Positions 1 through 11,245 of a stretch of 64,000 nucleotides of DNA are shown here, piece after piece. The stretch's first letter is position 1. Every line of letters starts with the position of its first letter. This stretch comes from Heloderma charlesbogerti. Its lineage: Eukaryota > Chordata > Lepidosauria > Squamata > Helodermatidae. The stretch covers positions 374,501 to 438,500 of the forward strand of contig JANEZZ010000809.1 in the NCBI GenBank assembly GCA_026122225.1. The letters run 5' to 3'. A program made the position numbers and the translations under genes. Under the pieces are notes generated by a model that was not told where the DNA came from, made no database searches, and saw only the letters and a list, made by a program, of their open reading frames with translations.

Positions 1-949
1 GGGACATCTTTCCTCCCACCACTGTTCTTTAATGTCCCCTTGTGAAGAGTGCCCCAGTTTGAAATGCATTATGATTCAGTACCTTCCATTAGTGAAATTT
101 GTTAGCCACACATTTATCTTTTTTGTTGTTGTTGCTATTGGTAATGTGGGTTTACCTTTTTGCCTCATCTTTTAGAATTAGTGACCCTCCTTCTTTGCTT
201 TCTCTCTTCCTTTTTAAAAATTTCACGGGAAAGCACTTTTTAATAATAGCTGCTTGAGTGGTGTGATGAAGCATTCAGCTGTCCCTCCCAAGAGGGGGTG
301 ATTATACCGGAGAGATTTCAAACTCTGCATCATTTATGCTCACCTCCTTGCTGAAGAACAGCTTGCATTTTTAATGAAGGATGATTACATTTCATAAACA
401 GACCTTTAAAAATTAAAATAATATTGATACTTTTCCATTTAAGCTCTATTAAAACAACATGCTATACATCTTTCTAATAGCTAAAGGACAGATTACTGTT
501 AAATATAGAGCTGCGTATGTACCTGGAGGCTTTAAGCAAAGTATGTGTCTATGTTTAGATGCTTGCCTGTTGTTCTACAGCCAATTTCAAACGTGACTTC
601 CTCCCCTTGGGGTGGTGGTGAAAAATGCTACAGAAAGGTTCCTCTTCATTGACTTAATACATGTTAAGGTAATTTACCATTCTTTCCTCTTCTCTCTCCC
701 CCCCCCCCCAACCCCCAATTCTGTGAAGTTCACAGTTTGATTTCTGAGAGGCCTTTCTTTCATTAAGGCATAAAATGGCCTCTCTACTTCCACCACAGCA
801 TATTTCCTGGAGATTAAAATGTGAAAAGCAAACTTTCTGGCACCATGTATTGGGAATATGCTACCCCACTACTGAAACTACTGCAGTTGCTCCCTCTTTG
901 TTTCTGGGCTCATGTCAAAGTGCTACCTGTGACATTTAAAGTCCTATAG
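1..949. other. unannotated AT-rich sequence
   Basis: I see no gene, exon-like reading frame or recognisable repeat here. A run of 12 C lies at 698-709. Confidence 0.6.
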
Positions 950-1085
950 CAGGAGTGCGGGACCTGTGGCCATCCAGATATTGTTGGAGTACAACTCCCA
1001 TCAGCCCTAGCCAGCATGGCCAATAGTCAGAAATGATGGGAGTTGTAATCTGGCATCTGCAGGGCCAGAGGCTCCTCACCCCTGC
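950..1085. mobile_element. short fold-back (MITE-like) element, family F1
   Basis: The two ends are imperfect inverted repeats: the left end reads CAGGAGTGCGGGACCTGTGG and the right end complements CAGGGGTGAGGAGCCTCTGG. The middle carries the family's typical phrases ACAACTCCCATCAG and GATGGGAGTTGTA, which also complement each other, so the whole element can fold. At least nine relatives occur in this window. It has no coding capacity. A non-autonomous DNA transposon, perhaps hAT-like, is an inference; no clean target duplication was found. Confidence 0.75.
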
Positions 1086-1424
1086 CATATATAGTTTAGG
1101 ACCAGACAGGTAGAATTCAGGGTGGACACAGCCTGCCTAATAGTTATTGTCTGGGAAGTCTCAGTATCTGACCTTTTACTTGTGTTAGGTTGACAGGAAA
1201 CAGTAGAAATATTTAGAAAACTAACTTTCACTTTGTTTAATTTTATTTTAATCCAGATGTCACACACAGTCTACAGCAGGCCCTAGAATACCTTGTCGTA
1301 TGTCTGGCTCTCCCCTTGGCCTGGATGCTTAATCCTGAATGATGGCCTGTGATGAGCGGGGGCCTACCACCTTCTTGAGTTAGAATTCTTATGTAGAGTT
1401 GTTTTTTCTTATATCTTACAATTT

Positions 1425-1490
1425 TTGTTAGCAACTTTGAACTTTATAAAGAAAGGTGGTATATAAGTATTTAAAATAAATGAATAAAAA
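1425..1490 (+). repeat. LINE/SINE 3' tail fragment (L2-like)
   Basis: An AAAGGTGGTATATAAGTATTT phrase, minus its last base, followed by AAATAAATGAATAAA matches the tails of L2-type LINEs and their dependent SINEs. Only the tail is recognisable. Confidence 0.45.
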
Positions 1491-1544
1491 GCACTATTTT
1501 GTATGTAGAATGGAATAGAATAGAAAGTAAGGCAGGCTTGTATT

Positions 1545-1546
<2 letters not shown>

Positions 1547-1600
<54 letters not shown>
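1547..1600. repeat. (ATCT)n microsatellite
   Basis: About 13 tandem ATCT units, directly abutting the AT-rich tail of the minus-strand SINE that follows. The array probably grew from that tail. Confidence 0.95.
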
Positions 1601-1833
1601 TTATTTATTACATTTATATCCTGCCTTTTTTTTTCCTCCCTAAGGAACCCAAGGCAGCGTACATAATCTTCCTCTTCATTTTATCCTCACAACAACAACC
1701 CTGTGAGGTAGGTTAGGCTGAGAGTCAGTGACTGGCCCAAAGTCACCCAGTGAGCTTCCATGGCCGAGTGGGGACTAGAACTTGGATCTCCCGACTCCCA
1801 GCCTATCACTCTAGCCACTACACCACACTGGCT
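1601..1833 (-). mobile_element. SINE-A, tRNA-derived, near full length
   Basis: Read on the minus strand it starts GCCAGTGTGGTGTAGTGGCT, then a B-box-like GATCCAAGTTCTAGTCCC region, then a conserved core (GGGTGACTTTGGGCCAGTCA; ACAGGGTTGTTGTTGTGAGG) and an L2-like tail ending in TATAAATG and TTTA repeats. The plan is tRNA-like head, core and LINE-type tail, as in MIR-like or CORE SINEs mobilised by L2-clade LINEs. A close copy lies at 28601-28853. Confidence 0.85.
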
Positions 1834-2727
1834 TGTAAATAGCCATTTACTTGGTGACATGTGGTGAATATAAAATCCCTTGCAGACAAATGGGCTTGGA
1901 CTCTACTTTTTGTGGGTTGTTTATTGTTTTCTTAAACATTGTCATGCCATAAATGTCCAACATAGTTTGGATGGGGTAGGGGGCACTAGATAAACATATT
2001 TGTGGACTAGAAACTTGTATGAAATTCTTTGCAAGGCTGAGTTAAGATCTCATCTGCATTTTAAAAACTGCTCTTTGGATCTCTGGCTGCTAAGAGTAAT
2101 GCATTCACAGTTCTCAGTGTGTGATATCTCTTCTGCAACACAGTTCTATCTCTTCTCTCTCCCTCCCGTCCCACACTCCTGGCTTGTTTGGGTTGGATCT
2201 GTGCTTAATTTCCTTTGGTGGCTTTTATAGCTGAACATTTTGAATATACTTTTATGTACTTTGTTTCCTGTGCAGTAAAACGTAAGATGTTAATCAAGGC
2301 AGCTGTTAGGTGCGGTAGGGGAAGTAAATCCTGATTCTTGTTGACCAGCTTTTTCCCTTTTGTCAACTGTTCCTGGCTTTTCGGTTTAGAATAGAATGAA
2401 CTTGAGTCATGTCCGTGCGTAATATGATAATGATAAATCCAGTTAGTGGGTTTAACTTGCTGCTGGGCAACTTTGGGTTTGCTTGGTGAGACTTATTCTA
2501 GAATGGGGTGGTTGACCTAGGGGTGGCCTGCCTAATTGCAAGTGTGTCACAGGCAAAAAGATGTTGGAGATGGGAGTGGGAGGGGGCGTTCCTCAATTTT
2601 TGAGGATTCTGGAGCTTTTTGTTTCACCCCTGTGGGGAAGGGGGTGGAATAGTACTTTAGAAAATTTACATCATTATGCTTTACATTTCACTCCCAAGGA
2701 GATTCACAATAAAACCAAAATAATTAA
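1834..2727. other. unannotated sequence
   Basis: No conserved reading frame or clear repeat. Open frames here are short and without family resemblance. Confidence 0.55.
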
Positions 2728-3160
2728 GGGAGCAATCCTATGGCCCTTAGCCAGCATCTGGGATACTTTGGATTCCCAGATCCGAGGTTGGAGACAGTGC
2801 TCCGACCTCTGAAGGAGGGAATCTGTGCTCCATCCCCTCCTCCTTGCAGCTGGCAAGGAAAGAACTACGTCAGCTGCCTCTCCAAAGTTGGGAACTTGGT
2901 CTTGGAGAGGGGGTAAAGGGGGTGTTCTGGTGGGTGGGGAGGGGAGTGGGAAAGACCAGAATACAAGCTGTCTTGAGGCCTTTCCAGCCTCCTTCCCTCC
3001 CCCTCCGAAGCGGCCCAGCTAGTTGGGGGGAAAACCCATCTAGCAGAAATGCAGAGCTTGAGAATGGGATGGTGGCGATTACCTCTGCTGCCCCTCCCAC
3101 TCTGCACTGGATGCTTGTAAGTCTTCGAGCATCAAGGGTGTAAACAATAGGATTGCGCCC
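2728..3160. mobile_element. candidate piggyBac-like MITE with TTAA flank
   Basis: The left end GGGAGCAATCCTA follows TTAA (2724-2727). The right end complements GGGCGCAATCCTA and is followed by TAAA, one base from TTAA. Ends in GGG/CCC beside TTAA suggest piggyBac superfamily mobilisation. The 433-bp interior is GC-richer than its surroundings, and its apparent open frames look incidental. The inverted repeat is short (about 13 bp, one mismatch), so the family is tentative. Confidence 0.45.
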
Positions 3161-3188
3161 TAAAATAAGTAAAAGCACAATAATAATT

Positions 3189-3210
3189 GTAGTAGTAGTA
3201 GTAGTAGTAA
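3189..3210. repeat. (AGT)n microsatellite
   Basis: Seven tandem GTA/AGT units in an AT-rich stretch. Confidence 0.9.
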
Positions 3211-3284
3211 ACATAAATAAAAATAGCAGTATCAGAAGCAGCAACATTTGATTTAAAACCCTAGAAAAGGCTAATTTCATATAT

Positions 3285-3705
3285 TTCATTTCCATTTATT
3301 TCATTTCCATTTATTATATTTCTATACTGCCCCATAGCTGAAGCTCTCTGGGTGGTTCAAAAAAATTAAAAACCATTAAAATGTATTCTATAAAATATAC
3401 AAACTATTCACATAATAACATAAAACAAGTAACACGCACACCACCACCACCACAACATATATCAATAGTGTTTGAAGGATAAATATCCTAAAATTTTTAG
3501 GATAAATATCCAAAATAAATAATAAAAAATGAATAAGTGATACAAAAGAGCCCCAAATAGAAGCAGTACTAACACAGAAGCTATCTTCAAAAACTCAGGA
3601 TATTGTTTTAACCTAGGTCCTAAAAATTATTCTAACGGTTATGCTGCTAGATAAATGGGGGGAGCATCTTCCACAAACAGAAAGCCACCATAAAAACTGG
3701 CTCAA
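3285..3705 (-). mobile_element. L2-clade LINE 3' fragment
   Basis: On the minus strand the right part reads CCAGAGAGCTTCAGCTATGG and then GGCAGTATAGAAATATAATA, the same 3' end as the better preserved plus-strand copy at 31650-32283. The 3' end is followed by a 15-bp tandem duplication of ATTTCATTTCCATTT. No reading frame is left. Confidence 0.7.
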
Positions 3706-5157
3706 TTGATTTTAATAGAGTTGAGGACAAAATATTTTAATGGGGGGGCAAGAAAAGGGAGAGAATCCAGAGAAAGGGGCACTCCAAACATTTTACTCCC
3801 CATGGCAATTTGTGGTGGTGCTTGGGACACTTTTTGAAAATGTAATATGTGCCCATGGGCCCCAAAAGGTTGCCTATTCCTGCTCTTGTGGGGTGGGTGA
3901 GCGGTGATTGTGATGATTACTCTTTCCCATTGAGTTCAGTTGGGGCATGTGCCCCATTGTACCTTCAGCATTGAAAGTCGCCATATTCTCTTGTGCATTT
4001 TTACAATATCACTGCAACACCACTGGGGGTACAGCCAGCAACAATGAGAGATGCTTGTGAAGCATGGTAACTTTATGTCAGAATGTTGTTTCTATTCTTC
4101 TCATTGCTGAACTCAGGATGTTATTCCACAGAGCACCCTACAAGGTAAACCTGTGTTGCCAGGTAAACACAGCCCTTTATATAATTGCCTGTTGGGAATT
4201 AGTAAACTGCTGCAAGCTGAGTAAAAGACGGATGCTGGAAGCTGCAGATCTCAGAGCAAACTGAAATCCAAGTGTGTGCATGTGAACCCGTGTCACAGGA
4301 AGGAAAATAGCATTCATGTTTCTGTTAAAGCAAAAGTCACTAGGCTAATTTTGTTGTCGCTCTCAAAAATCTCTTATTAATTCAAATTGACTAAAGGTGG
4401 TCTCTCTAGGGAAGAGACGCTTGCCCCAGAGAGGGCTCCCTGCTGTTCTCCTCAACCATCAAGGCAACTGATGCATTTGTTTACAACTGTTTCTCCGTCC
4501 CCTATTCCCACTTCTTCGAGCATGCCACAATTAAAGGCTTGATTTGAGGAACTACACACAGAATCAGAATAAAATATTGATCTCTTCCATATAATGGGAA
4601 TTGAAGCAACCTTGTTAAGGGAACAAGAGTCTCGCATATTTAAGTCTAAGGCAGCTGTCTAGAAAATAGGTTTATTTCATTTAAATGTTTGCTCATGTAA
4701 AGGGAATGGCAGTTCCACTTTCTCTCCTCCCGTCTCAAATACTAAAAGCCACTTATGTGTGGCCCATTCATGACAAAGTTCCTGACAGAATAGAGCTGTG
4801 TGTTTTGAATGTGTCTTGGAACATCTGATATTAGTGATTCCCAGGCTGGGTAATTAGTTTCAAAAAGAATACGTTTCCGTGTTGATGTAATTCTGGAGTC
4901 ATTGAAACACACACCACAAATTCTTATTAACTTTGCATCTTTTCCCCAGTTAATAAAAAGAGAAGATTGATTTTAAACTGAGGAGAAAGGTGCAGATGTA
5001 TTGTGAATGCAGAATACTGGATCATGAAATGGGGTGGGGGTTGTGAATCATCTCGCACAAAATAAAAAAAAAATGTTCCTAAAAACCCAGAATTACACCC
5101 CTATGAGTTTTTAGTAGGACTTGGTACCTTGTATGTGTGCCTGGGATTACAGCCTTT
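3706..5157. other. unannotated sequence
   Basis: Nothing recognisable apart from a short stretch at about 5090-5156 (TTACACCCCTATG ... CCTGGGATTACAGCC) that resembles one arm of a dispersed MITE whose ends read CAATCCTAT. Confidence 0.5.
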
Positions 5158-5303
5158 ATCAGCCTTGTATTTTCAGCACTGAATGGCAGCAGCTCTCTAG
5201 TATTTCTGACAGGAGTTTTTCCAGCTGTACCTGGGGATGCTGCAGATCAGATTTAGGACCTTCCAGATGCAAAGCAGGTGTTCTTCCACGGAGCAACAGC
5301 CCT
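5158..5303 (-). mobile_element. SINE-B, tRNA-derived, partial
   Basis: Minus-strand copy of the family whose head reads GCTCAGTGGTAGAGCA (A box) and GGTTCAATCCC (B box). Here the head is decayed (TTGCTCCGTGGAAGAACACC), followed by the family's body GCATCCCCAGGTACAGCTGG. The 3' end is missing. Confidence 0.7.
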
Positions 5304-6041
5304 ACCACTTTGTAGTGGCAGTGGATCACGACACCACATTCTTAGTTTGTTTTGCTGGTAGCCCTCTCAAGCAGGGCCCTTTATTAGTATTTTGCCTATT
5401 ATACTTCAGGTCTATCAAACTGTTTTGTGTATGTATGAGTCTTTCAAAACAGTGTGGCCGTTTTGCATTTGCAATCCTGTGACAAACTGCCTTTTATTGT
5501 CAGCTCCTTGATTGTACCCTGGCATTAATAAAACATTGGTGGTAATTGGCTATGACAGATTGTCCATATTCTCTCTTCTCTCCAGCATCTGTGGCCTTTG
5601 ATGGTTACAGGAGGTGCCTACAGAAGCTAGCCCTCCTTGTGCAAGTCCCTGGAGTAATAGTCTTTGACAGAAAATGGTTGCTGTAATACTGATCTTTCAG
5701 CTTGCATTGAGCTATGTCATGCCTGAAGGATTCAGTATCCATCAATACATCCCCAGCTTGCAGCATTTCTTCCAATACTCCCCCGCTTCCCTTTGTAATT
5801 TATTAAAATAAATACTCACTGCATTTGCTCAGTATTGAGTATCCACTCGTATTTAGCAAGCACAGTAGATGGAAACCTTGTTTTGGGATTTAGCACATAA
5901 TAAAAGGGTTTGTGAAGCTTTTTTTTTTTTTTTTTAAGTAGGCACAGAATTGGTGATAGTAAAGGAGAAGGGATCTTCCAGAAATTGGTGTAAACTCTTT
6001 TAATCCAGTCTTTAAAAAAAAAAAAAAAGCCTAGAAGAACT
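5304..6041. other. unannotated sequence with poly-T and poly-A runs
   Basis: T17 at 5919-5935 and A15 at 6014-6028. No gene or repeat family recognised. Confidence 0.5.
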
Positions 6042-6088
6042 CAACAGCCTGCCACATGTTATCTGTGATAACATGTGGCAGGCTGTTG
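6042..6088. repeat. perfect 22-bp inverted repeat with 3-nt loop
   Basis: Positions 6042-6063 and 6067-6088 are exactly complementary, separated by TGT. Through a G-U pair at 6041/6089 the stem can extend to 6039/6091 in RNA. The core of each arm contains the palindrome ACATGT. It does not match another repeat in the window. Confidence 0.95.
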
Positions 6089-6243
6089 GGTAAAGTTGTG
6101 CTTTTTTGCTTTGAAAACAATTTAATAAGCTGAGCGATTAAAAGGGGGAATGAAGTAGTGAGGAAAGTACAGCATAAACTGGGGGCAAATAATCAAGTGT
6201 GGCAGAAGTGTAGGTGGGAACTTAAGAAGCTCTCTGATACTGA

Positions 6244-6392
6244 TTTGGCCCATTGGTCTATCTTCAGCTTTGCTGATACTGACTGGTAGCAGCTCTCCAT
6301 GGTTTCGGGCAGGAGCCTTTTTCCCAGCCCTACCTGGAGATCGAACCTGGGGCCTTCTGCATGCAAAGCATGTACTCTGCCACTGAGGTACT
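6244..6392 (-). mobile_element. SINE-B, partial
   Basis: The minus strand shows a degraded A box (CTCAGTGGCAGAGTACATGC), the body TAGGGCTGGGAAAAAGGCTC and the GCTGCTACCAGTCAGTATCA block. It ends at the ATGGGCC part, without the TATAAGGCAGCTTCC 3' end. Confidence 0.8.
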
Positions 6393-6399
6393 GTATCCC

Positions 6400-6499
6400 C
6401 AGATGTGTTGGAGAGCACATCCCATCATCCTCAAAACACCCACTTGCTATGGGCCTGGCCATGCTGGCTGGGAATGATGTGCCCTCCAACACATCTAGA
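6400..6499. mobile_element. fold-back element F1, short copy
   Basis: AGATGTGTTGGAGAGCACAT on the left is complemented by ATGTGCCCTCCAACACATCT on the right, one mismatch over 20 bp, around CCATGCTGGCTGGG. It directly follows the SINE-B copy. Confidence 0.7.
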
Positions 6500-6624
6500 C
6501 TGTGTTGCTGCCATGTGCTATATTGCAGTGGATTCCATCACTCTACCTTCAGGGTATCTTTCCATATTGACTCTACCAAGGGAACTCTGCATGGCTGCCA
6601 CAGGACCTCTGTGTATTTATAGGA

Positions 6625-6816
6625 ACCTGAACATATAAAACTGCCCAATACCAAGTCAGATTATTTGGTTCACCTGCTCCAGTAGTGTCTACCTCACTGG
6701 CAGCATCTTTCCAGGATCCTGTCACCTGCTGCTTGATCCTTTTTAAGCTGGAGGTGCTAGGGATTGTACTTGGGATCAACTGCATGCAAAGCAGGTGATC
6801 TCCCACTGAGCTGTGG
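6625..6816 (-). mobile_element. SINE-B
   Basis: On the minus strand GCTCAGTGGGAGATCACCTG and ATGCAGTTGATCCCAAGTAC mark the tRNA-like head. The rest follows to TGACTTGGTATTGGGCAGTT near the 3' end. More diverged than the neighbouring copy, so older. Confidence 0.8.
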
Positions 6817-6911
6817 GCACAGAATTTACTTCATTACTTACAGAAGTTATATCCTACTTTCACACTCTTAATAGAGCCACTCATGGCAGCTAGCAACATA
6901 ATAAACATCAA

Positions 6912-7455
6912 CATTCATTCATTTATCTCATTTCTGTTTTCTCCAATAGGCAAATGTCTCCGGGCAGTTCACAAAAATTACAACACAAAATACAACATAA
7001 TAAAAACAATACAAAATCTTTAATGTATAAAATTTAAAAACCATTTAATAGAGCAACAATAACATACTGGGAGCTGAAAAACAACTGACATTATAGTACC
7101 ATCATATACCATCAAACGCTTGGAAGCTGAGGAAAGCCTTAACTTGGCGATGAAAAGATGACAGTGTTGGTGTCTGGCAGACCTCAGTGGGGAGAGCATT
7201 CCACAATTGAGGGGCTATCACTGAGAAGGCTCTCTCTTGTTGCCATCCTTTGAACCTCGCTTGGGGGGCCCCAGATGTTGATTGTCATATCCAGATAGGT
7301 TCATGTCAGGAGATGAGCTCTGTCAGGTATTGTGGTCCTGAGCCATGTAACGCGTTATAGGTTAAAACCAGCACCTTGAATTGGGCTTGGAAATGTAAAG
7401 GCAGCCAGTGCAAGCTGGCCACAATTGGTGTTTTATGCTCAGACCTCTGGTCCCT
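6912..7455 (-). pseudogene. L2-clade LINE 3' end, decayed reverse-transcriptase ORF C-terminus
   Basis: The minus-strand translation preserves the C-terminal signature of L2-type ORF2 (SLHWLPLHFQAQFKVLVLTY, then ALHGSGPQYL) at about 7306-7440. Further 3' it is broken but still reads the region for ERAFSV and WN before the AT-rich tail. This region lies after the RT catalytic core, so only the last few hundred bases of the LINE inserted (5' truncation). Not functional. Confidence 0.8.
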
Positions 7456-8607
7456 GCTATCAATCACTATCAATCTCATTAAGAGCAGACAGGTGTCAAA
7501 AGGGGAATGAGACACATCTGCATTGCAATAGCAACTCCCCATCCCACTACCACAGCTCTGGGGTCTCCTGGAGTTCTGAACAAGGTGTCTCCTTCTGATG
7601 AATGGTACCAAATCAGTGTGAAATGTGACAAAGCAAAACATGTGGCAGTAGTTTCTGTTGGGAGTTACTTCTGAGTAGACCACCTGGAAATTAACTCTCT
7701 CACATAAGTGGTTAAGAACTGCACATCATTGCCTTATCTGACCTGTAAAGCATCTTTGGGATAAACAGTTTGCATTGTGCTTTGCTTGAAGCAGGTGGGG
7801 TTCAACTGGTAAATCTTTCTAACTTGCACTGCCTGTATGCTTGCTGCTGGGCTCTCTGTAAGGTATGTTGAACATAAAAGTATTATGAAGCTGTCATAAA
7901 TGCCCAGTGATCTGTCCTCCAAGGGCACCTGATTCTGGAAGAAGCTGCCTTCAACTTCCTACTACTCAAGGAATGGGGAAGCGTGAAGCTAATGCAGATG
8001 TGGTTGTCTTTTATTTCTGTAGCATCCTGGTTGTGTATTTCCAGAGATTGGTGGAGTTATAGATGGCCTCTTGACCAATCTCCTGTTGATGTAGATGTAT
8101 CAGCTGATCCAGCAGGAGGGAAAACTGTGTGCTTCAGTAATAGTAATAGTGGCAGATGGCGCTAAGCATCCAAGGGGCTGCCTTCTTGTTCTGTTGCTCC
8201 CTGTTGCACCAGGAGGTATGTGGTCTCCTGCCCCCATGTTTGGGTTTCAAAATAAGAAACCAGTTAAAGTAGAGAATGCAGTAGGCACTTCTTGACCAGG
8301 TAGCAGGTTAATAGTCAAGTACTCTGGGGAGTGTCTGGAAGAAATATGTTATAGATTATTTGTAGCAGTGACTGTGGGGAAAGAGGATGAGTACTGAGGT
8401 AACAGATGTTGGAGCCAATCACACAAAATAATTTTAGGTTAGTGAAGACTTAAGACTATTATAATAAATTGTGGAAGGCTCTGAGGGCTATAACCTGGAG
8501 AGAGAAAAAGTGCCTAAAGTGTGCAGGAAGTGTGCCCAAATATGCCTTTGATGGACCCTGTTGCAGGCTCTGAATTGCTTTCAATCTCTTGTTGAAACTT
8601 ACCACTG
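7456..8607. other. unannotated sequence
   Basis: No recognised repeat or exon. Confidence 0.5.
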
Positions 8608-8723
8608 AGATCCAGCGTGGCATAGCTGTTAGAATGTTGGATTAGGGCTACTGAAATCCAGGTTCAAATCCCCCATTCAGCCAAGGAGCTAACTAGGTGT
8701 GACCTTGGTCCAGTCACACACAC
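8608..8723 (+). mobile_element. SINE-A, 5' half (split by an insertion)
   Basis: The head GATCCAGCGTGGCATAGCTG, a B-box-like GGTTCAAATCCC and the core TGTGACCTTGGTCCAGTCAC stop abruptly at a TGT. The continuation of the same SINE (CTCAGCCTAACCTACCTCAC) is found 660 bp downstream. Confidence 0.85.
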
Positions 8724-9383
8724 TGTCATGGCCCAGGGTTCTGATTCCCCCTCCTCAGGAAGAGAAGCCTCTGATACAGACATCTCAGAACCAAAAGGGG
8801 ATGTGGCCATGGAAATACCCATGGATGACCTTCTCGTCTCAGGGTCTTCAGGCTCAGAAGAGCCCCTGAGACCAAGCCCCCTGTTTCTGGAGGAGGTTGC
8901 ATTGCCATCCTTCAATACTGAAGACTTTGGTTCTGAAGCCACCATCACCCCAGTTGCCTTCATGCCATTGCATCCAAAGGCTTCAAAAGCAAGCATGGTC
9001 CCTTTGAGGGAGAAGGCCTCGTGCAGTGTGCAGGAAGAGCTAGCAGCTCCTAGGAAGCTCAAGTCCTATCTAAGGCTCAGTCTGAGTCTGCCAGGTGTTG
9101 GAATGATATACAAACTGAGCTCATCTGGCTTCCATCCCACGCCCACTCGGAGCTCTCTGTGGTGCTATCCACTCCTTCAGTTCTGTAACTGGTATCTGAC
9201 TTTGTCTTCGTCTGATCTTTCTTCTGGACTCTCCATCCTGGAACCCGACCCTTCCTGTGCCTGACCTTGTCTATTGGAACTGAACTTAGAGCTGAGTTTG
9301 TTGACTGTGTCCCTGAGAACCTGGGCGCAGCCATACCTTCAACTGGGCTAGCCCCCAGACTTGAGGAGGCCTGAAATGCTACA
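8724..9383 (+). mobile_element. probable solo LTR inserted in SINE-A
   Basis: This 660-bp block precisely interrupts a SINE. It begins TGTCATGGCC and ends GAAATGCTACA, matching the TG...CA (here TGT...ACA) rule for LTR ends. The bases outside are CACAC on the left and CATAC on the right, a plausible 5-bp target duplication with one change. No primer-binding site, gag or pol sequence is present, so it would be a solo LTR left by recombination. A long open frame inside (8728-9264) starts near the left end and lacks any known domain. Gypsy-like is likely from the 5-bp duplication; an endogenous retrovirus LTR is possible. No clear AATAAA was seen. Confidence 0.65.
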
Positions 9384-9500
9384 CATACTCAGCCTAACCT
9401 ACCTCACAGGATTGTTGTGGGGATACAGTAGGTGGAAAGAGAACAATGTGTGCCTTCCGGAGCTTCTTGGAAGAAGGGTAGGATAAAAATGTCAAAAGCT
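9384..9500 (+). mobile_element. SINE-A, 3' half
   Basis: Continues the SINE interrupted at 8723: CTCAGCCTAACCTACCTCAC, AGGATTGTTGTGGGGATACA, then CTTCCGGAGCTTCTTGGAAG and GGGTAGGATAAAAATGT as the L2-like tail. Confidence 0.85.
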
Positions 9501-10104
9501 AAGTTTACTTCTGGGTAGATCTAGTTAGCACTAGGCTTTTAGGATGGCAATTCAGGGAACTAGTATCTAAGAGTTAAGGCATCCACCTCTCTCTCATTAA
9601 TGACAGCAAAGGATTTTAGAGGTGGATTTGACACCATTGATTGAAACCTTTAAAACCTGCCTTGGCTGCCTTGACAGCATTAGGTGGTGAATCTTAATTT
9701 AAAAACACAGCAGCACTTAAGGTCACTTGGCCGCTTTTTGTATTGTAGTATTGATCTTTTTCCCCACCCAGAACCACAGAATGCTGAATATTGCATTTTG
9801 AAATTAACCAAGCAAAGCCATATGAATCAGAAATCATATTACCCAATGTTATTCCAGGTTAACTGTTGAGGTAATTCCAGTGCCATGGATTTTGTAGCTA
9901 TCTATTAAAATGCAGTATTATACCTCAACTGGACAATAACGATCATAGAAGTTCATGTTCCATCAGCAGGTGCTGGGGCAGAGGGAGAACCACTGATCCT
10001 GGCAATAAACTTCCTTCAGTAAGAGTTTTCTGTTTGTGCACAAACAGTTCAGCTTTCATTTTAAAACAGTTTAATGTGAAACACAGACCTGAAGGAAGGG
10101 AACA
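9501..10104. other. unannotated sequence
   Basis: Nothing recognised. Confidence 0.5.
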
Positions 10105-11222
10105 GGGGATCAAAGAATGCCCCCAAGGCGACTTACAGCAGAATTAAAACATACAAAATTTAAACAACTAAAAACAACGACCACTAAAATACAGCCGCCC
10201 TATAAAATGATTAAAATATAAGTGACAACCCAAACAGTTCCACTGATGCATTAAACAGCCCATCATGTGCCATGAAATGCCTGGGAATAGTGGAAAGACT
10301 GAACCTGCTACCGAAAAAATGGCAATGTTGGCACCAGGCAGGTCTTGTTGGGGAGAGCATTCCATTAACGGCAAGTCACCACTGAAAAGGCCCTCTCCCT
10401 CATTGCCATTCTCTGAACCTCCCTGGGAGGAGGCCCTCAGATGTTAATCATAGTGTATGAGTAGGTTCATACAGATAGAGGCACTCTGTCAGGTACTGCA
10501 GTCCCGAGGCATATAATGCTTGATAGGTTAAAACCAGCACCTTGAATTGGGCTCAGAAACATATAGGCAGCCAGTGCAAGTCAGCCAGAATCAGTGTTAT
10601 ATGCTCAGACCTTCTGGCTACCACATTTTGGCCAAGCTGCATTTTCTGAACTGTGTTTAGAGGTAGCTCCACATAGAGCACTTTACAGTAATCTGAAGTG
10701 GAGGTTACCAGAGCATAGACTACTGAAACCAAGTTATCCATGTCCAGGTAGGGGTATAGGGCACTCCACACCACTGAGGCCACCTGAGCCTCAAATGACA
10801 ATGATGGGTCCAGGAGAACTCCAAGCTACAAACCTGTTCCTTTAGAGGGAGTGCAACCCCATCCAAAACAGGCCGAACATCATTCATCTGGTCAGAGGAA
10901 CCATCCACTAACAGCATCTTGGTCTTGCCTGGATTAAGTTTCAGTATTAGTCCTCATCCAGTTCATTGTCACAGCCAGGCATCAATCTAACACGTCCACA
11001 GCCTCACCTGATGAAGATGAAAAGGAGAAAAAGAACTGGGTGTCATCAACCTACTGATGGCAACATACTCCAAAACTCTTGATGACCCCACTCAGCAGTT
11101 TCACGTAGATGTCAAATAGCATGGGGGACAGACCTGACCCCTGCAGAACCCCATACTGGAGAATCCATGGGGCCAAGCAATATCCTCCAAGTAAAATCTG
11201 TTTATTTAAAAGGCAACTGCTA
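10105..11222 (-). pseudogene. L2-clade LINE, 5'-truncated, RT remnant
   Basis: Minus-strand fragments in three frames line up as one LINE ORF2. From the 5' side: YGVLQGSGLSPMLFDIYVK, the RT motif before the catalytic YxDD; a region where the YADD motif would fall, now broken; LNPGKTKMLLV; then LDGVALPLKEQVCSLEFSW; then PLNTVQKMQLGQNVVARR and LADLHWLPICF near the C-terminus. Frameshifts and stops show it is dead. The 3' UTR with poly-A-like AT tail sits at the low-coordinate end. It codes for a non-LTR retrotransposon polymerase that copies L2 RNA by target-primed reverse transcription. Confidence 0.85.
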
Positions 11223-11245
11223 ACTTTCTGATGCACTCAAATGAG

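Noticed and set aside
2825..3295. Open frames of up to 141 codons on both strands
   Set aside because: They fall in the GC-richer interior of a MITE candidate and a trinucleotide repeat, and show no domain.
8728..9264. 178-codon open frame as a host gene
   Set aside because: It lies wholly within the LTR-like insertion, starts five bases from its edge and lacks any recognised domain.
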